Origin: an uncultured Oscillospiraceae bacterium
Lineage (GTDB): Bacteria > Bacillota > Clostridia > Oscillospirales > Oscillospiraceae
NCBI GenBank assembly: GCA_934589065.1
Contig: CAKTNN010000008.1
Coordinates: 9,689-73,688, forward strand
Direction: 5' to 3'
DNA length: 64,000 nt
The position numbers and the translations under genes are program-made. Shown here in pieces: positions 8,745-17,966 of this stretch. The notes beneath the pieces were generated by a model. The model did no database searches, was not told the DNA's origin, and worked only from the letters and a program-made list of their open reading frames with translations. Every line of letters begins with the position of its first letter. The stretch's first letter is position 1.

Positions 8745-8773
8745 ATTATAGCATCCCTTCCACGGCCTTGCAA
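8745..8773 (-). promoter_or_regulatory. Promoter of the symporter gene
   Basis: Minus strand TTGCAA (8773-8768), 17-base spacer, TATAAT (8750-8745), 60 bases before the start codon. Confidence 0.75.
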
Positions 8774-8854
8774 TCCCTTTGAAAGGAGAACTTGAAATTT
8801 TTATTTGTCAAAAATGCAAAAACATTTGTTAAGGAGCGCGCAGGCCCTTTACCC

Positions 8855-9240
8855 CATCGCCATTGCTTTCCCGGTGCGCAGACGTCCCATCCTTCGTCAT
8901 CGTGAACCACTACGCCCGCAGTCGTGTATAGAGCGCAACCGCCGAAGGCGGCTCTTAGCGCGAGTAGTCCTCTTTCCTGGTGTGGCAATCTTAGCCCTCC
9001 CGCCCGTCATTGCGAACCAGTGACCGATATCACTGGTGTGGCAATCTCGACCTTCTTCCTGTCATTGCGAACCAGTCCTCAGACTGGTGTGGCAATCCCC
9101 CGGGTATTTAGACTGCCTAAAGGTACTGCCGCGTCCTCTCCTCACCCCGTCACGGCTTCGCCGTGCCACCCCTCCCCACACGGGGAGGGACTTATCAATC
9201 CCTCAGTCAGCCTAACAGCCCCACGGATGAGGCCGCTCCT
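8855..9240. repeat. Cluster of nested palindromic intergenic repeats
   Basis: Gene-free stretch. It contains (a) a composite unit near 8898-9000 with GCGCAACCGCC-GAA-GGCGGCTCTTAGCGCG; (b) two short units, 9006-9047 and 9061-9097, each GTCATTGCGAACCAG...CTGGTGTGGCAATC around a variable centre; and (c) a unit near 9140-9195 with CACCCCGTCACGGC-TTC-GCCGTGCCACCCCTCC and an ACACGGGGAGGGACT end. The same three classes recur at 17.3, 33.3 and 48.9 kb. Confidence 0.8.
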
Positions 9241-9246
9241 GTTTAA

Positions 9247-9280
9247 CAAAAAATCCCCGCTGCAAACAGCAGCGGGGAAA
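9247..9280 (-). terminator. Terminator of rpoD
   Basis: On the minus strand CCCCGCTGC and GCAGCGGGG pair around TGTTT and are followed by ATTTTTTG, a few bases after the rpoD stop. Confidence 0.85.
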
Positions 9281-9283
9281 CGC

Positions 9284-10441
9284 TCAGCAGTAGAAATCCC
9301 GAATCTTCTTTGCACGGCTGGGGTGGCGCAGCTTGCGGATGGCCTTGTTTTCAATCTGGCGAATCCGCTCCCGGGTGACGCCGAAGATCTGGCCCACCTC
9401 TTCCAGGGTGTGGGTGCGACCATCGTACATACCGAACCGCATCCGGAGCACATCGGCTTCCCGCTCGGTCAGAGTCCCAAGAATTTCCTTCAGGGCCTCG
9501 GCAAGCAGGGCGTTGGAGGTGGCATCGGCAGGGCCGGGGGTGCGCTCGTCTTCCACAAAGGAGCCGATGGAGGTATCCTCTTCGTCACCTACGGGGGTAT
9601 CCAGGCTCAGGGTATCCGCAGCGGTGCGGTTGGCCTCGATGATCTTTTCCACAGGCAGCCCCAGCTCGGCGGCAATTTCTTCCATAGTGGGCTCCCGGCC
9701 CAGCTCCTGTACCAGCTTCCGGTTGCAGCGGGTGGCCTTGTTGATTACCTCTACCATGTGCACCGGCACCCGGATTGTCCGGGCCTGGTCGGCAATGGCA
9801 CGGGTAATGGCCTGCCGAATCCACCAGGTGGCGTATGTAGAGAATTTGTTTCCCTTTGTCCAGTCGAATTTGTCTACCGCGCGGATAAGGCCGGTGTTGC
9901 CCTCCTGAATCAGGTCCAGGATGTGCAGGCCGCGCCCGGAATACTTCTTGGCAATGGATACAACCAGCCGCAGGTTTGCTTCCGTCAGCTTGTTTTTTGC
10001 TTCCTGATCGCCCTCGGATACCCGCTTGGCAAGCTCTACCTCTTCCTCGGCAGACAGCAGCTTTACCTGACCGATTTCCTTCAGGTACATCCGCACGGGG
10101 TCATCCAGGCTATATTCCGCCGCCAGATCCACCGGGTCGATGAGCTCTTCTTCTTCGATGTTCCGCAGGTCAAGGCCATCGTCCAGGTTGTCTCCCAGGC
10201 CGTCCCCCAAAACATCCAGGTTGTCGTCCATATCCAGCTCGGTGGTCACGACCTGAATATTCATGGAATCAAACCGGTCGTAGATCTCTTCGATCTTTTC
10301 CGGAGACAGCTGCATCTTTTCCAGGATGGCATTGAGCTCGGTATCCTTGATCATGCCCTCTTTTTTGCCCTTTAGAATCAGGGCCTGCATGGAGGCCTGG
10401 AGGTCTTCTGTGGGCTTGGTCGGCTTTTTGGCAGTACTCAT
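9284..10441 (-). CDS. rpoD: Primary RNA polymerase sigma factor
   Basis: 385 residues. Region 1.1-like N-terminus, region 1.2 ([17 protein letters not shown]), region 2 with the promoter-melting segment ([19 protein letters not shown]), region 3, and region 4 with the -35 recognition helix ([19 protein letters not shown]). Length and motifs match the vegetative sigma factor (SigA). It directs RNA polymerase to TTGACA/TATAAT promoters such as those seen across this window. AAGGGAAAG precedes the ATG. No dnaG lies upstream; lepA is transcribed divergently. Confidence 0.96.
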   Translation of the reverse strand: MSTAKKPTKPTEDLQASMQALILKGKKEGMIKDTELNAILEKMQLSPEKIEEIYDRFDSMNIQVVTTELDMDDNLDVLGDGLGDNLDDGLDLRNIEEEELIDPVDLAAEYSLDDPVRMYLKEIGQVKLLSAEEEVELAKRVSEGDQEAKNKLTEANLRLVVSIAKKYSGRGLHILDLIQEGNTGLIRAVDKFDWTKGNKFSTYATWWIRQAITRAIADQARTIRVPVHMVEVINKATRCNRKLVQELGREPTMEEIAAELGLPVEKIIEANRTAADTLSLDTPVGDEEDTSIGSFVEDERTPGPADATSNALLAEALKEILGTLTEREADVLRMRFGMYDGRTHTLEEVGQIFGVTRERIRQIENKAIRKLRHPSRAKKIRDFYC

Positions 10442-10502
10442 ATTCTTTCCCTTCTCGTCTTCTCGAAACTACTGACTGTGTAACATTTTCTTACGCCATA
10501 AG

Positions 10503-10531
10503 ACTATACCCCGAAAATGTTTTTTCGGCAA
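10503..10531 (-). promoter_or_regulatory. Probable rpoD promoter
   Basis: Minus strand TTGCCG (10531-10526), 17-base spacer, TATAGT (10508-10503). It lies 62 bases before the rpoD start. Confidence 0.6.
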
Positions 10532-10626
10532 GGGTTTTTTCAAAGAATAATTCCCTTTTTGCGTAAATTGTCGGATTTTTCTGGGTGACGCTTAGAGTTT
10601 TCCCCATTTTTCGTGAAAACATACGG

Positions 10627-10655
10627 TTTACTTTTCTGGAAAAAATCGTTATAAT
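10627..10655 (+). promoter_or_regulatory. Probable lepA promoter
   Basis: TTTACT, 17-base spacer, TATAAT at 10650-10655, 50 bases before the lepA ATG. The region between the divergent rpoD and lepA promoters is AT-rich with no other feature seen. Confidence 0.65.
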
Positions 10656-10704
10656 TGATAAAATGCAATTTGTATGCCCAATTTATCAAGAGAGGTAGCC
10701 CAAT

Positions 10705-12513
10705 ATGACGGATCTGTCCCACATCCGAAACTTTTCCATTATCGCCCATATTGACCACGGCAAGTCTACTCTGGCAGACCGGCTGATGGAGCAGTGCAAG
10801 GCCGTTGACCTGCGCCAGAAAGCCGAACAGCTGCTGGACTCCATGGATTTGGAGCGGGAGCGGGGCATTACCATCAAGGCCACCGCCGTGCAGCTGAACT
10901 ACACCGCCGACAACGGGGAAACTTACGATTTAAACCTCATCGATACCCCGGGCCACGTGGACTTTAACTACGAGGTTTCCCGTTCCCTTGCCGCCTGCGA
11001 GGGCGCGGTGCTGGTGGTGGATGCCAGCCAGGGGGTGGAAGCCCAGACTCTGGCAAACACCTACCTTGCCATTGATGCAGGGCTGGAAGTGCTGCCCGTC
11101 ATCAATAAAATCGATCTGCCCTCTGCAAGGCCCAAGGAGGTCAAGGCCGAGGTAGAGGATATCATCGGCATTCCCGCAGAGGATGCCCCGGAAATCTCCG
11201 CCAAAAACGGCATTAATATTCATTCCGTTCTGGAGATGATCGTCCGGGATATCCCCGCCCCCAAGGGCGACCGGAGCGCGCCGCTGCAGGCCCTGATCTT
11301 TGACAGCCAGTACGATGCCTACCGGGGCGTCATTGTCTACACCCGGATTAAGGAAGGCACGGTTCGGGCCGGGATGGACATTAAAATGATGGCAACCGGC
11401 GCAGTTTATAAGGTGGTGGAAGTGGGCACCATGAATCCCCTTGGCCTGACCCCCGGGGCAGAGCTGGGGGCCGGCGAAGTGGGCTACATCACCGCCTCCA
11501 TTAAAAATGTGGCGGATACCCGGGTGGGCGATACCATCACTGCCTTGGAAAATCCCGCCGCCGAACCCCTGCCCGGCTACCGCCAGGTGCAGCCCATGGT
11601 GTATTCCGGTGTGTACCCGGCAGACGGCGCCAAGTATCAGGATTTACGGGACGCTCTGGAGAAGCTCAAACTAAACGATGCCTCCATGAGCTACGAGCCG
11701 GAGAGCTCCATTGCTCTGGGCTTTGGCTTCCGCTGCGGCTTTTTGGGGCTGCTGCACATGGAAATCATCCAGGAGCGGCTGGAACGGGAATACAACCTGG
11801 ATCTCATCACCACCGCCCCCAACGTTGTGTACCGGGTGACCAAAACCGATGGCACGGTGCTGATGGTGGATAACCCCCTGGACTACCCCGACCCCATGGA
11901 AATTGAGCTGGCGGAGGAGCCCTTTGTTAAGGCCAGCCTGATCACGCCCCAGGAGTATGTGGGCAACATTATGGATTTGTGCCAGGCCCGCCGGGGGGAA
12001 TTCAAGAATATGGAATACCTGGATGCCAACCGGGTGGAGCTCCACTACGAAATGCCCCTGAACGAAATCATCTACGATTTCTTCGATGCCCTCAAGTCCC
12101 GCACCCGGGGCTATGGCAGCCTGGACTATACCTTCCTGGGCTATCGGCCCAGCCGCCTGGTCAAGCTGGATATTCTCTTAAACGGCGATGTGGTGGACGC
12201 TCTGAGTTTCATCCTCTTTGCGGACAACGCCTACCCCAGAGCCCGGAAGATCTGCGAAAAGCTGAAGGATAATATTCCCAGAGCCCAGTTTGAAATCCCC
12301 GTGCAGGCAGCCATCGGTGGCAAGATCATTGCCCGGGAGACCATCAAGGCCCTGCGTAAGGATGTGCTTGCCAAGTGCTACGGCGGCGACATTACCCGGA
12401 AAAAGAAGCTTCTGGAAAAGCAGAAGGAGGGCAAAAAGCGGATGCGCACCTTTGGCACCGTTGCCGTCCCCTCCGAGGCCTTTATGGCTGTGCTGAAGCT
12501 GGATGATGAATAA
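10705..12513 (+). CDS. lepA: Elongation factor 4 (back-translocating GTPase)
   Basis: 602 residues, standard length. The GTPase domain shows P-loop [10 protein letters not shown], switch [19 protein letters not shown] and NKIDLP. It is followed by EF-G-like domains and the LepA-specific C-terminal domain ([20 protein letters not shown]). The protein acts on stalled ribosomes. GAGAGG lies upstream of the ATG. hemW follows 44 bases after the stop, the common lepA-hemW pairing. Confidence 0.97.
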   Translation: MTDLSHIRNFSIIAHIDHGKSTLADRLMEQCKAVDLRQKAEQLLDSMDLERERGITIKATAVQLNYTADNGETYDLNLIDTPGHVDFNYEVSRSLAACEGAVLVVDASQGVEAQTLANTYLAIDAGLEVLPVINKIDLPSARPKEVKAEVEDIIGIPAEDAPEISAKNGINIHSVLEMIVRDIPAPKGDRSAPLQALIFDSQYDAYRGVIVYTRIKEGTVRAGMDIKMMATGAVYKVVEVGTMNPLGLTPGAELGAGEVGYITASIKNVADTRVGDTITALENPAAEPLPGYRQVQPMVYSGVYPADGAKYQDLRDALEKLKLNDASMSYEPESSIALGFGFRCGFLGLLHMEIIQERLEREYNLDLITTAPNVVYRVTKTDGTVLMVDNPLDYPDPMEIELAEEPFVKASLITPQEYVGNIMDLCQARRGEFKNMEYLDANRVELHYEMPLNEIIYDFFDALKSRTRGYGSLDYTFLGYRPSRLVKLDILLNGDVVDALSFILFADNAYPRARKICEKLKDNIPRAQFEIPVQAAIGGKIIARETIKALRKDVLAKCYGGDITRKKKLLEKQKEGKKRMRTFGTVAVPSEAFMAVLKLDDE

Positions 12514-12557
12514 CCCCTTTGCCGGATGAATTTCTTGAATCATAGGAGGTGCACCCC

Positions 12558-13751
12558 ATGCCCATCTTAACGAAACGAATGAACAAGACCCCTTTGGGAA
12601 TTTATATTCACATTCCCTTCTGCCGCAGCAAGTGCCAGTATTGCGATTTCTATTCCCTGCCCTGCAAGGATGATGCCCTGATGGATGCCTACCTGGACGC
12701 AATCTGCGCCCATATCAAGGAGGCCGGCGCCCTGTGCCCCGGCTATCGGGTGGATACGGTGTATTTTGGCGGCGGCACGCCCAGCTTTTTTGGGGCGGAC
12801 GCCCTGGCAATTATCCTGACCCAGCTGCGCCGGAGCTTTGACGTGGCAACGGACGCGGAAATCACCTTTGAGGCGAACCCGGATTCCGTTACCGACCGGC
12901 TGCTGCACCGGCTGAGAGCCGAGGGCTTCAACCGGGTAAGCCTGGGGGTGCAGTGCGACAACGATGAGATCCTCAAAAAGCTGGGCCGTCCCCATACCTA
13001 TGCCCAGGCGGTAACTGCCTATCAGCGCATCCGCAAGGCGGGCTTCCGGAATGTCTCCCTGGACCTTATGTACGGTCTGCCGGGGCAATCCCTTCACGAT
13101 TGGCAGGAAACCCTGGAAAACGTGCTGCGCCTGAACCCGGAGCATATCTCCTGCTACGGTCTGAAGGTGGAAGAGGGAACGCCTCTGTATGAAATCAAGG
13201 ATTTTGCAAACCTTGCCAATGACGATACCCAGGCGGATATGTATATGGCGGCGGTAGAAGCGCTGCAAAACCGGGGCTTCCGCCAGTATGAAATTTCCAA
13301 TTTCTGCCGCAAGGGCCTCTACTCCCGGCACAATACCAAGTATTGGACGGGGGGCGAATACCTGGGCTTCGGCCCCAGCGCCAGCTCGGACTTTGCAGGC
13401 AAGCGCTTTACCATGGTGCGGGATCTGCAGGCCTACATCCAGGGCATCCGCACCGGCGGCAATATTATGGAGGACGTACAGGAAATCCCCCTGCGGGAGC
13501 GGGCGGGAGAATACCTGATGCTCCGGCTGCGCACCACTGCCGGCATCTATAAAGAGGAATACGAGCGCACCTTCCTGCTGCCCTTCAAGCCCCTGGAGGA
13601 TATCCTGCTGAAATATCGGGCCTATTACCGCACCGCCCAGAGTGAGGACGGACGCTGGTACCTGACCCCCAGAGGATTTTTGGTATCCAACGATATCATT
13701 TCCGATCTGCTCATTGCCCAGGACGAATCCGAGCCGCTGAAAAAGCTGTAA
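12558..13751 (+). CDS. hemW: Radical SAM HemW-type protein
   Basis: 397 residues. The radical-SAM cluster motif CRSKCQYCDF is near residue 24, followed by the VYFGGGTPSFF stretch and a C-terminal HemN-like domain. ATG at 12558 follows AGGAGGT; an upstream in-frame GTG lies inside that ribosome site and was rejected. HemW is a haem chaperone related to, but distinct from, oxygen-independent coproporphyrinogen oxidase (HemN). The lepA linkage and the CxxxCxYC-F context favour HemW. Confidence 0.9.
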   Translation: MPILTKRMNKTPLGIYIHIPFCRSKCQYCDFYSLPCKDDALMDAYLDAICAHIKEAGALCPGYRVDTVYFGGGTPSFFGADALAIILTQLRRSFDVATDAEITFEANPDSVTDRLLHRLRAEGFNRVSLGVQCDNDEILKKLGRPHTYAQAVTAYQRIRKAGFRNVSLDLMYGLPGQSLHDWQETLENVLRLNPEHISCYGLKVEEGTPLYEIKDFANLANDDTQADMYMAAVEALQNRGFRQYEISNFCRKGLYSRHNTKYWTGGEYLGFGPSASSDFAGKRFTMVRDLQAYIQGIRTGGNIMEDVQEIPLRERAGEYLMLRLRTTAGIYKEEYERTFLLPFKPLEDILLKYRAYYRTAQSEDGRWYLTPRGFLVSNDIISDLLIAQDESEPLKKL

Positions 13752-13794
13752 AGAGTCCCTTGGAACGGAATCAAAACAATTGGGAGGAATTGTC

Positions 13795-14298
13795 ATGAAA
13801 CGGGAAGACTATATCAGCTGGGATGAATACTTTATGGGCATTGCCATGCTGGCAGCCAGACGGAGCAAGGATCCCAATACCCAGGTGGGGGCCTGCATTG
13901 TCTCCCAGGACAATATCATCCTCTCCACCGGCTACAACGGAATGCCCAAGGGCTGCTCCGATGACGAATATCCCTGGGAGCGGGAGGGGGAGCAGACCAA
14001 ATACCCCTATGTTGTCCATGCGGAGCTCAACGCCATTCTCAATGCCCACGGCAGAAATCTTCAGGGCAGCCGTCTGTTTGTGGCGCTGTTTCCCTGCAAC
14101 GAATGCGCCAAGGCCATTATTCAGAGCGGCGTGAAGGAAGTGCTGTATCTTTCCGATAAGTATGCTGACTCCCTGGCAACCCTGGCTTCCAAACGGATGA
14201 TGCGGTCTGCCGGTGTGAAATTTACCCAGCTGCGGCCCCGGCTGAAATCCATCACCCTGGACTTTGTGCCGGAAGAAGAAAGGAACGGAACGCAATGA
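13795..14298 (+). CDS. Deoxycytidylate (dCMP) deaminase family protein
   Basis: 167 residues. Zinc-site motifs HAELNAI (near residue 78) and PCNECAK (near residue 101) define the cytidine/deoxycytidylate deaminase fold. The YNGMPKGCSDDE segment is typical of dCMP deaminase/ComEB. The reaction converts dCMP to dUMP for thymidylate supply. The start at 13795 follows GGGAGGAATTGTC; an upstream TTG overlaps that site. Its stop overlaps the next gene (ATGA). Confidence 0.9.
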   Translation: MKREDYISWDEYFMGIAMLAARRSKDPNTQVGACIVSQDNIILSTGYNGMPKGCSDDEYPWEREGEQTKYPYVVHAELNAILNAHGRNLQGSRLFVALFPCNECAKAIIQSGVKEVLYLSDKYADSLATLASKRMMRSAGVKFTQLRPRLKSITLDFVPEEERNGTQ

Positions 14299-14729
14299 TT
14301 TCCACAAGAGGACGCTATGCCCTGCGGATGATGCTGGACTTAAGCGAACACAGTGCAGATGGCTTTGTGGCGCTGAAGGACATTGCCGCCCGGCAGGACA
14401 TTTCCAAAAAATATCTGGAGCAGATCATTCCCGTGCTGAATCGGGCGGGCCTTTTGCAGACCACCCGGGGGGTGCAGGGCGGCTACCGCCTGGCCCGGAA
14501 GCCTTCGGAATACACCGTGGGGGATATTCTCCGGGTGACGGAGACTAGCCTTACGAGCGTTGCCTGTCTGGAATCCGGCGCGACTACCTGCCCCAGGCAG
14601 CAGGACTGCCTGACCAAGCCCGTGTGGGAGGGCCTGGACCGGGTGATCAACGAATACCTGGATTCCATCACCCTTCAGGACATTCTGGACAGAAGGCAGT
14701 CCACCGTAGGGAACGACTATGTTATCTAA
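14295..14729 (+). CDS. Rrf2-family transcriptional regulator
   Basis: 144 residues with the Rrf2 winged helix (MISTRGRYALRMMLDL; then ISKKYLEQIIPVLNRAGLL). A cysteine region with Cys near residues 93, 101 and 107 could ligate an Fe-S cluster, as in IscR. It may sense Fe-S or redox state. The start overlaps the deaminase stop by four bases. No Fe-S assembly genes are adjacent, so its targets are elsewhere. A terminator follows. Confidence 0.88.
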   Translation: MISTRGRYALRMMLDLSEHSADGFVALKDIAARQDISKKYLEQIIPVLNRAGLLQTTRGVQGGYRLARKPSEYTVGDILRVTETSLTSVACLESGATTCPRQQDCLTKPVWEGLDRVINEYLDSITLQDILDRRQSTVGNDYVI

Positions 14730-14780
14730 AATATAGAAAACAGGGTTTCAGCGCACCCTTATGGGGCAATCTGCCAAAAG

Positions 14781-14821
14781 AAAAACTGTCATTCCGAATC
14801 TACCCCGGAATGACAGTTTTT
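14781..14821. terminator. Bidirectional terminator
   Basis: AAAAACTGTCATTCCG and CGGAATGACAGTTTTT form a perfect 16-bp stem with a 9-base loop. It separates the converging Rrf2 and SGNH genes and has A/T runs on both sides. Confidence 0.85.
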
Positions 14822-14837
14822 ATATGTATTTGCCTGG

Positions 14838-15794
14838 TCATCGTACCGAATCAGTTGCTTTTTCTGCCAACTCCAAAAAGTTTGCACAGTCGGTATTCCA
14901 TTGGGCATAGGCAGGGTCGCTCCGATGATCCTGCAGCAAGCCGGTATCTGCCAGATAGGAGGCCAGATAAGTACTTACCTTCTCGTCGCCCAGATAGTTC
15001 AGGTGGTCGCCCCCGTCCATGGTATCGGTTTCCCAGTTAAGGGCCAAATCTATTTGGTTTAGTTCCAAATAAGATACCTGCAGCCGGCCTGCCAGTTTTT
15101 CCAGCGGTGCTGCCATTTCCTTCTCCCAACTGATTACGCTTGGCATACTGAAAAGAATCAGCTTTGCACCCATGCGGTCACAGTGCGCCTTGATTTGTGT
15201 CAGCGTTTTTTGGACATTGGCTGGAATTTCGGGATCCCGATATCCCCAGGGCTCCCGCCCCGCTTCCGTCACCCCGACCATTAGCTTCCGGTGGAAATGC
15301 CCCCTGCCGGCAGGCTTGTAGGTGTAGCGCACCGGGCGAAGCATCTGGGTTAGGGAGAGCTTCTTCCAGTTATCATGATACCGCAGCACCGGAACCACGC
15401 GGGAAGCCCAGCGGGTCAGTACATCCAGCTTTGCGTAGTTGCTGTAAAGATGATTGGTTTCCACCATTACCACCCGGGGCTTCTGGTGCCTGCAAAACTG
15501 TTCCAAATTCTCCAGCGAACCCAGAGCCGTCTGTCCCTGGGCGGCACAGACATAAGAGGTAATGCCCCTCTTTTGCCAAAGTACCCAGGGGTCGAAGTCC
15601 GTCAAGGGCAGGCTGTCCCCCAGCACCAGTACGTCCAGAGTATTATCCGGCTCCGTCAGATAGCCGGTGGTGAGTTCATTCACCATACCCGCTTTTTCAC
15701 TGTTGTCCTTTGGCAAAAACAGCCAGGAAACGCCCCCCAGCAGCGCCGCCAGGATAAGCAGCCACAGGGCAACCGATTGAACGCGCTTTCCCAT
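14838..15794 (-). CDS. SGNH/DltD-like membrane-anchored protein
   Basis: 318 residues. An N-terminal membrane anchor (about 6-27) precedes an extracellular domain with an SGNH-like block 1 (LDVLVLGDSLPLTDF, near residue 55), a conserved Gly/Asn region (VVMVETNHLYSN) and a C-terminal GGDHLN near residue 280. This resembles DltD/AlgJ-type proteins that move or remove acyl groups on cell-envelope polymers. The start at 15794 follows AAGGTG by six bases; an earlier GTG overlaps that site. No dlt genes adjoin, so the substrate is unknown. Confidence 0.65.
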   Translation of the reverse strand: MGKRVQSVALWLLILAALLGGVSWLFLPKDNSEKAGMVNELTTGYLTEPDNTLDVLVLGDSLPLTDFDPWVLWQKRGITSYVCAAQGQTALGSLENLEQFCRHQKPRVVMVETNHLYSNYAKLDVLTRWASRVVPVLRYHDNWKKLSLTQMLRPVRYTYKPAGRGHFHRKLMVGVTEAGREPWGYRDPEIPANVQKTLTQIKAHCDRMGAKLILFSMPSVISWEKEMAAPLEKLAGRLQVSYLELNQIDLALNWETDTMDGGDHLNYLGDEKVSTYLASYLADTGLLQDHRSDPAYAQWNTDCANFLELAEKATDSVR

Positions 15795-15871
15795 AATATA
15801 CACCTTCCCAATTTCCCCCAGGGAATCTGTGCTTGCATAATATCGCTTTTGATTCCGGACATCATCCGGGA

Positions 15872-15907
15872 GAAAACGGTTTTATCAGTGGTTTTGCAAC
15901 CGTTTTC
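15872..15907 (-). other. Leader hairpin upstream of the SGNH gene
   Basis: GAAAACGGTT (15872-15881) and AACCGTTTTC (15898-15907) form a 10-bp inverted repeat. TATAAT on the minus strand lies just upstream, so the hairpin would be in the 5' leader of the SGNH transcript. Its right arm ends in TTTTC, so an attenuator is possible. Nothing else is seen between 15795 and 16054. Confidence 0.45.
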
Positions 15908-16054
15908 ATCTATTATACCAGAGATACGTGGAAAAAGCCATTCTTTTTTGCTAAATCGTGCTGTCAAAATGCCCCCACAGACTTCAAATACAGCACTTAG
16001 GCACAATAAAAGGGCTGCCTTGCAAAGCGGCCTTAAATTTCCAAATGCACAAGC

Positions 16055-16108
16055 AAAAACTGTCATTGCAGAAGCAGCGAGCCCGGCCCGCTCTCGGCAA
16101 TGACAGTT
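16055..16108 (-). terminator. Terminator of galE
   Basis: On the minus strand AACTGTCATTGC and GCAATGACAGTT pair around a GC-rich centre and are followed by TTTTGC. The GTCATTGC/GCAATGAC arms are shared with other terminators and repeats of this window. Confidence 0.75.
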
Positions 16109-16149
16109 GTTTGCTTTCTCATTTTTGGGGACGGCAGTCCCGTTTACTC

Positions 16150-17169
16150 TTACCTGTCTCCGTAGCCCTGAGGGTTTTTGGACTGCCAGTTCCAGGAATC
16201 CCGGCACATATCGGCGAGGGTTTCCTCTGCCTTCCAGCCCAGCACCTGGGCGCTCTTGCCGGGGTCTGCATAGCAGGTGGCGATATCACCGGCCCGGCGG
16301 CCTACAATCTGATAGGGCACATCCACATGGTTCACTTCCATAAAGGTGTTTACCATATCCAGCACGCTGTAGCCAATGCCCGTGCCCAGGTTGAAGACCT
16401 CGGTGCCCTTGTTTTCTGTGGCATATTTCACTGCCGCCACATGGCCCTTTGCCAGATCCACCACGTGGATGTAGTCCCGGACGCCGGTGCCGTCGTGGGT
16501 GGGATAGTCATTGCCGTAGACGCTGAGCTTCTCCCGGCGGCCGATGGCGACCTGGGTGATGTAGGGCATCAGGTTATTGGGGATGCCTCTGGGATCCTCG
16601 CCCATCAGACCGGACTTGTGGGCGCCGATGGGGTTAAAGTAGCGCAGCAGCACCACAGACCAATCGGGGTCTGCGTGGGAAATGCCGGAAAGAATCTGCT
16701 CGGTCATATATTTTGTCCAGCCGTAGGGGTTGGTGCAGCCGCCGGTGCGGCTTGTTTCCCGCAGGGGCATTTCGTTATCGGAGGAATAGACGGTGGCGGA
16801 GGAGGAGAAGATAATGTTCTTCATGCCCACTTCCTTCATCACCTTGGTCAGGATCAGGGTGGTGTTCAGATTGTTGTCGTAGTATTCCCAGGGCTTTGCC
16901 ACGCTTTCACCCACGGCCTTCAGGCCTGCAAAATGGATGACGCAGGAGATGTCGTTTTCGGCAAAAATCTTCCGCAGCAGGGCTTCGTCCCGCACGTCCC
17001 CTTCATAAAAAGTGACGCTCTTGCCAGTGAGGGTTTCCACCCGCTTGAGGGCAACGGGGTTGGAATTGCACAGGTTGTCAATAACGACAACGCCGTAGCC
17101 GCTGTTCAGCAGCTCTACACAGGTATGGGAACCGATATATCCGGCGCCGCCTGTAACCAAAACGCTCAT
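16150..17169 (-). CDS. galE: UDP-glucose 4-epimerase
   Basis: 339 residues. It has the NAD-binding SDR motif TGGAGYIGSHTC at the N-terminus, the catalytic SSSATVYSS serine segment and YGWTKYMTE (Y-x-x-x-K), and the GalE-typical RYFNPIGAH. It interconverts UDP-glucose and UDP-galactose for the Leloir pathway and envelope polysaccharide synthesis. AAAGGAGG precedes the ATG. It is a single-gene unit with its own promoter and terminator. Confidence 0.95.
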   Translation of the reverse strand: MSVLVTGGAGYIGSHTCVELLNSGYGVVVIDNLCNSNPVALKRVETLTGKSVTFYEGDVRDEALLRKIFAENDISCVIHFAGLKAVGESVAKPWEYYDNNLNTTLILTKVMKEVGMKNIIFSSSATVYSSDNEMPLRETSRTGGCTNPYGWTKYMTEQILSGISHADPDWSVVLLRYFNPIGAHKSGLMGEDPRGIPNNLMPYITQVAIGRREKLSVYGNDYPTHDGTGVRDYIHVVDLAKGHVAAVKYATENKGTEVFNLGTGIGYSVLDMVNTFMEVNHVDVPYQIVGRRAGDIATCYADPGKSAQVLGWKAEETLADMCRDSWNWQSKNPQGYGDR

Positions 17170-17204
17170 ATCGCATCCTCCTTTGATTTCTTCAGGATGC
17201 CCTT

Positions 17205-17233
17205 ATTCTAGTATATCTACGCCAAAAATGCAA
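17205..17233 (-). promoter_or_regulatory. Probable galE promoter
   Basis: Minus strand TTGCAT (17233-17228), 17-base spacer, TAGAAT (17210-17205), 36 bases before the start codon. Confidence 0.6.
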
Positions 17234-17282
17234 TGATGGATTTGTAAAATCTGCAAAGAATTCCTTCGTCCGCCCCCTCACC

Positions 17283-17892
17283 CGCGTCATTGCAGTGGCA
17301 GCCCCGCGCCCGCTGGTGTGCCCGGTCAACCAGTACAGCTGCTGCAAAGAGAAGATTCCCACGGCAGTGACATCGGTCACTGCCTCGGAATGACGATAGA
17401 AGTGTCATTGCGAACCAGCGCGCACGCTGGTGTGGCAATCTCGGACGAAGTACCACCCCTTTTCATCGCGGGGGGAGAAGATTCCCACGGCACTACGCCC
17501 GCAGGCGTGTACAGAGCGCAACCGCCGCAGGCGGCTCTTAGCGCGGAGTAGTGACATCGGTCACTGCCTCGGAATGACGAAGGAAGGGCAGCATGCGCGC
17601 TAAGAAAGCAATGACGAAGGGCGCGCAGCGCCTTGGCCTCCCTACAGGGGGAGCCAAAGCGAAGCGAGACTGGGGAGTCTCTGCGTGTCAAAATTACACA
17701 ACGTTTCCGTTGAATGATGCGGCCTAACTTTCTACGGTTTTTCTGTTCAATCGGACAGAGTTGTTGCGGAAACGTGAAGACAACTCATCCGTCACACGCT
17801 TCGCGCGTGCCACCTTCCCTACTAGGGAAGGCAAGGCGGCTTCGCCGCGCCACGTCAAAAGCGAACCACTACGCCCGCAAGGGGGGGGGATT
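17283..17892. repeat. Long gene-free cluster of nested palindromic repeats
   Basis: The 17234-17898 stretch has no credible gene. It holds a short unit GTCATTGCGAACCAGC...GCTGGTGTGGCAATC (17404-17440) and a composite unit with ACTACGCCCGCAGGCGTGT and GCGCAACCGCC-GCA-GGCGGCTCTTAGCGCG (about 17490-17580). A CTACAGGGGGAGCCAAAGCG segment (about 17642) and a CACGCTTCGCGCGTGCCACC unit with CTACTAGGGAAGGC (about 17797-17830) follow. All these classes recur elsewhere in the window in different orders. Confidence 0.8.
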
Positions 17893-17898
17893 TTTCTA

Positions 17899-17927
17899 TT
17901 GCGTTTTTGCTGTTTTGATACTATAAT
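17899..17927 (+). promoter_or_regulatory. Probable asparaginase promoter
   Basis: TTGCGT, 17-base spacer, TATAAT at 17922-17927, 40 bases before the ATG. Confidence 0.65.
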
Positions 17928-17966
17928 GTTAGCTAGCATACTATTGGTTACAAGAAAGGCGCACCC

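Noticed and set aside
7033..8751. 572-codon plus-strand frame rich in His and Gly over the symporter gene
   Set aside because: Antisense shadow of the DAACS symporter; no start site or family match.
8998..9100. Possible CRISPR array (two similar units close together)
   Set aside because: The units are palindromes with variable centres, not direct repeats with unique spacers; copies occur singly in both orientations elsewhere and there are no cas genes.
15197..15562. Pro/Arg-rich plus-strand frame inside the SGNH gene region
   Set aside because: Antisense of a well-formed SGNH-like protein; no start signal.
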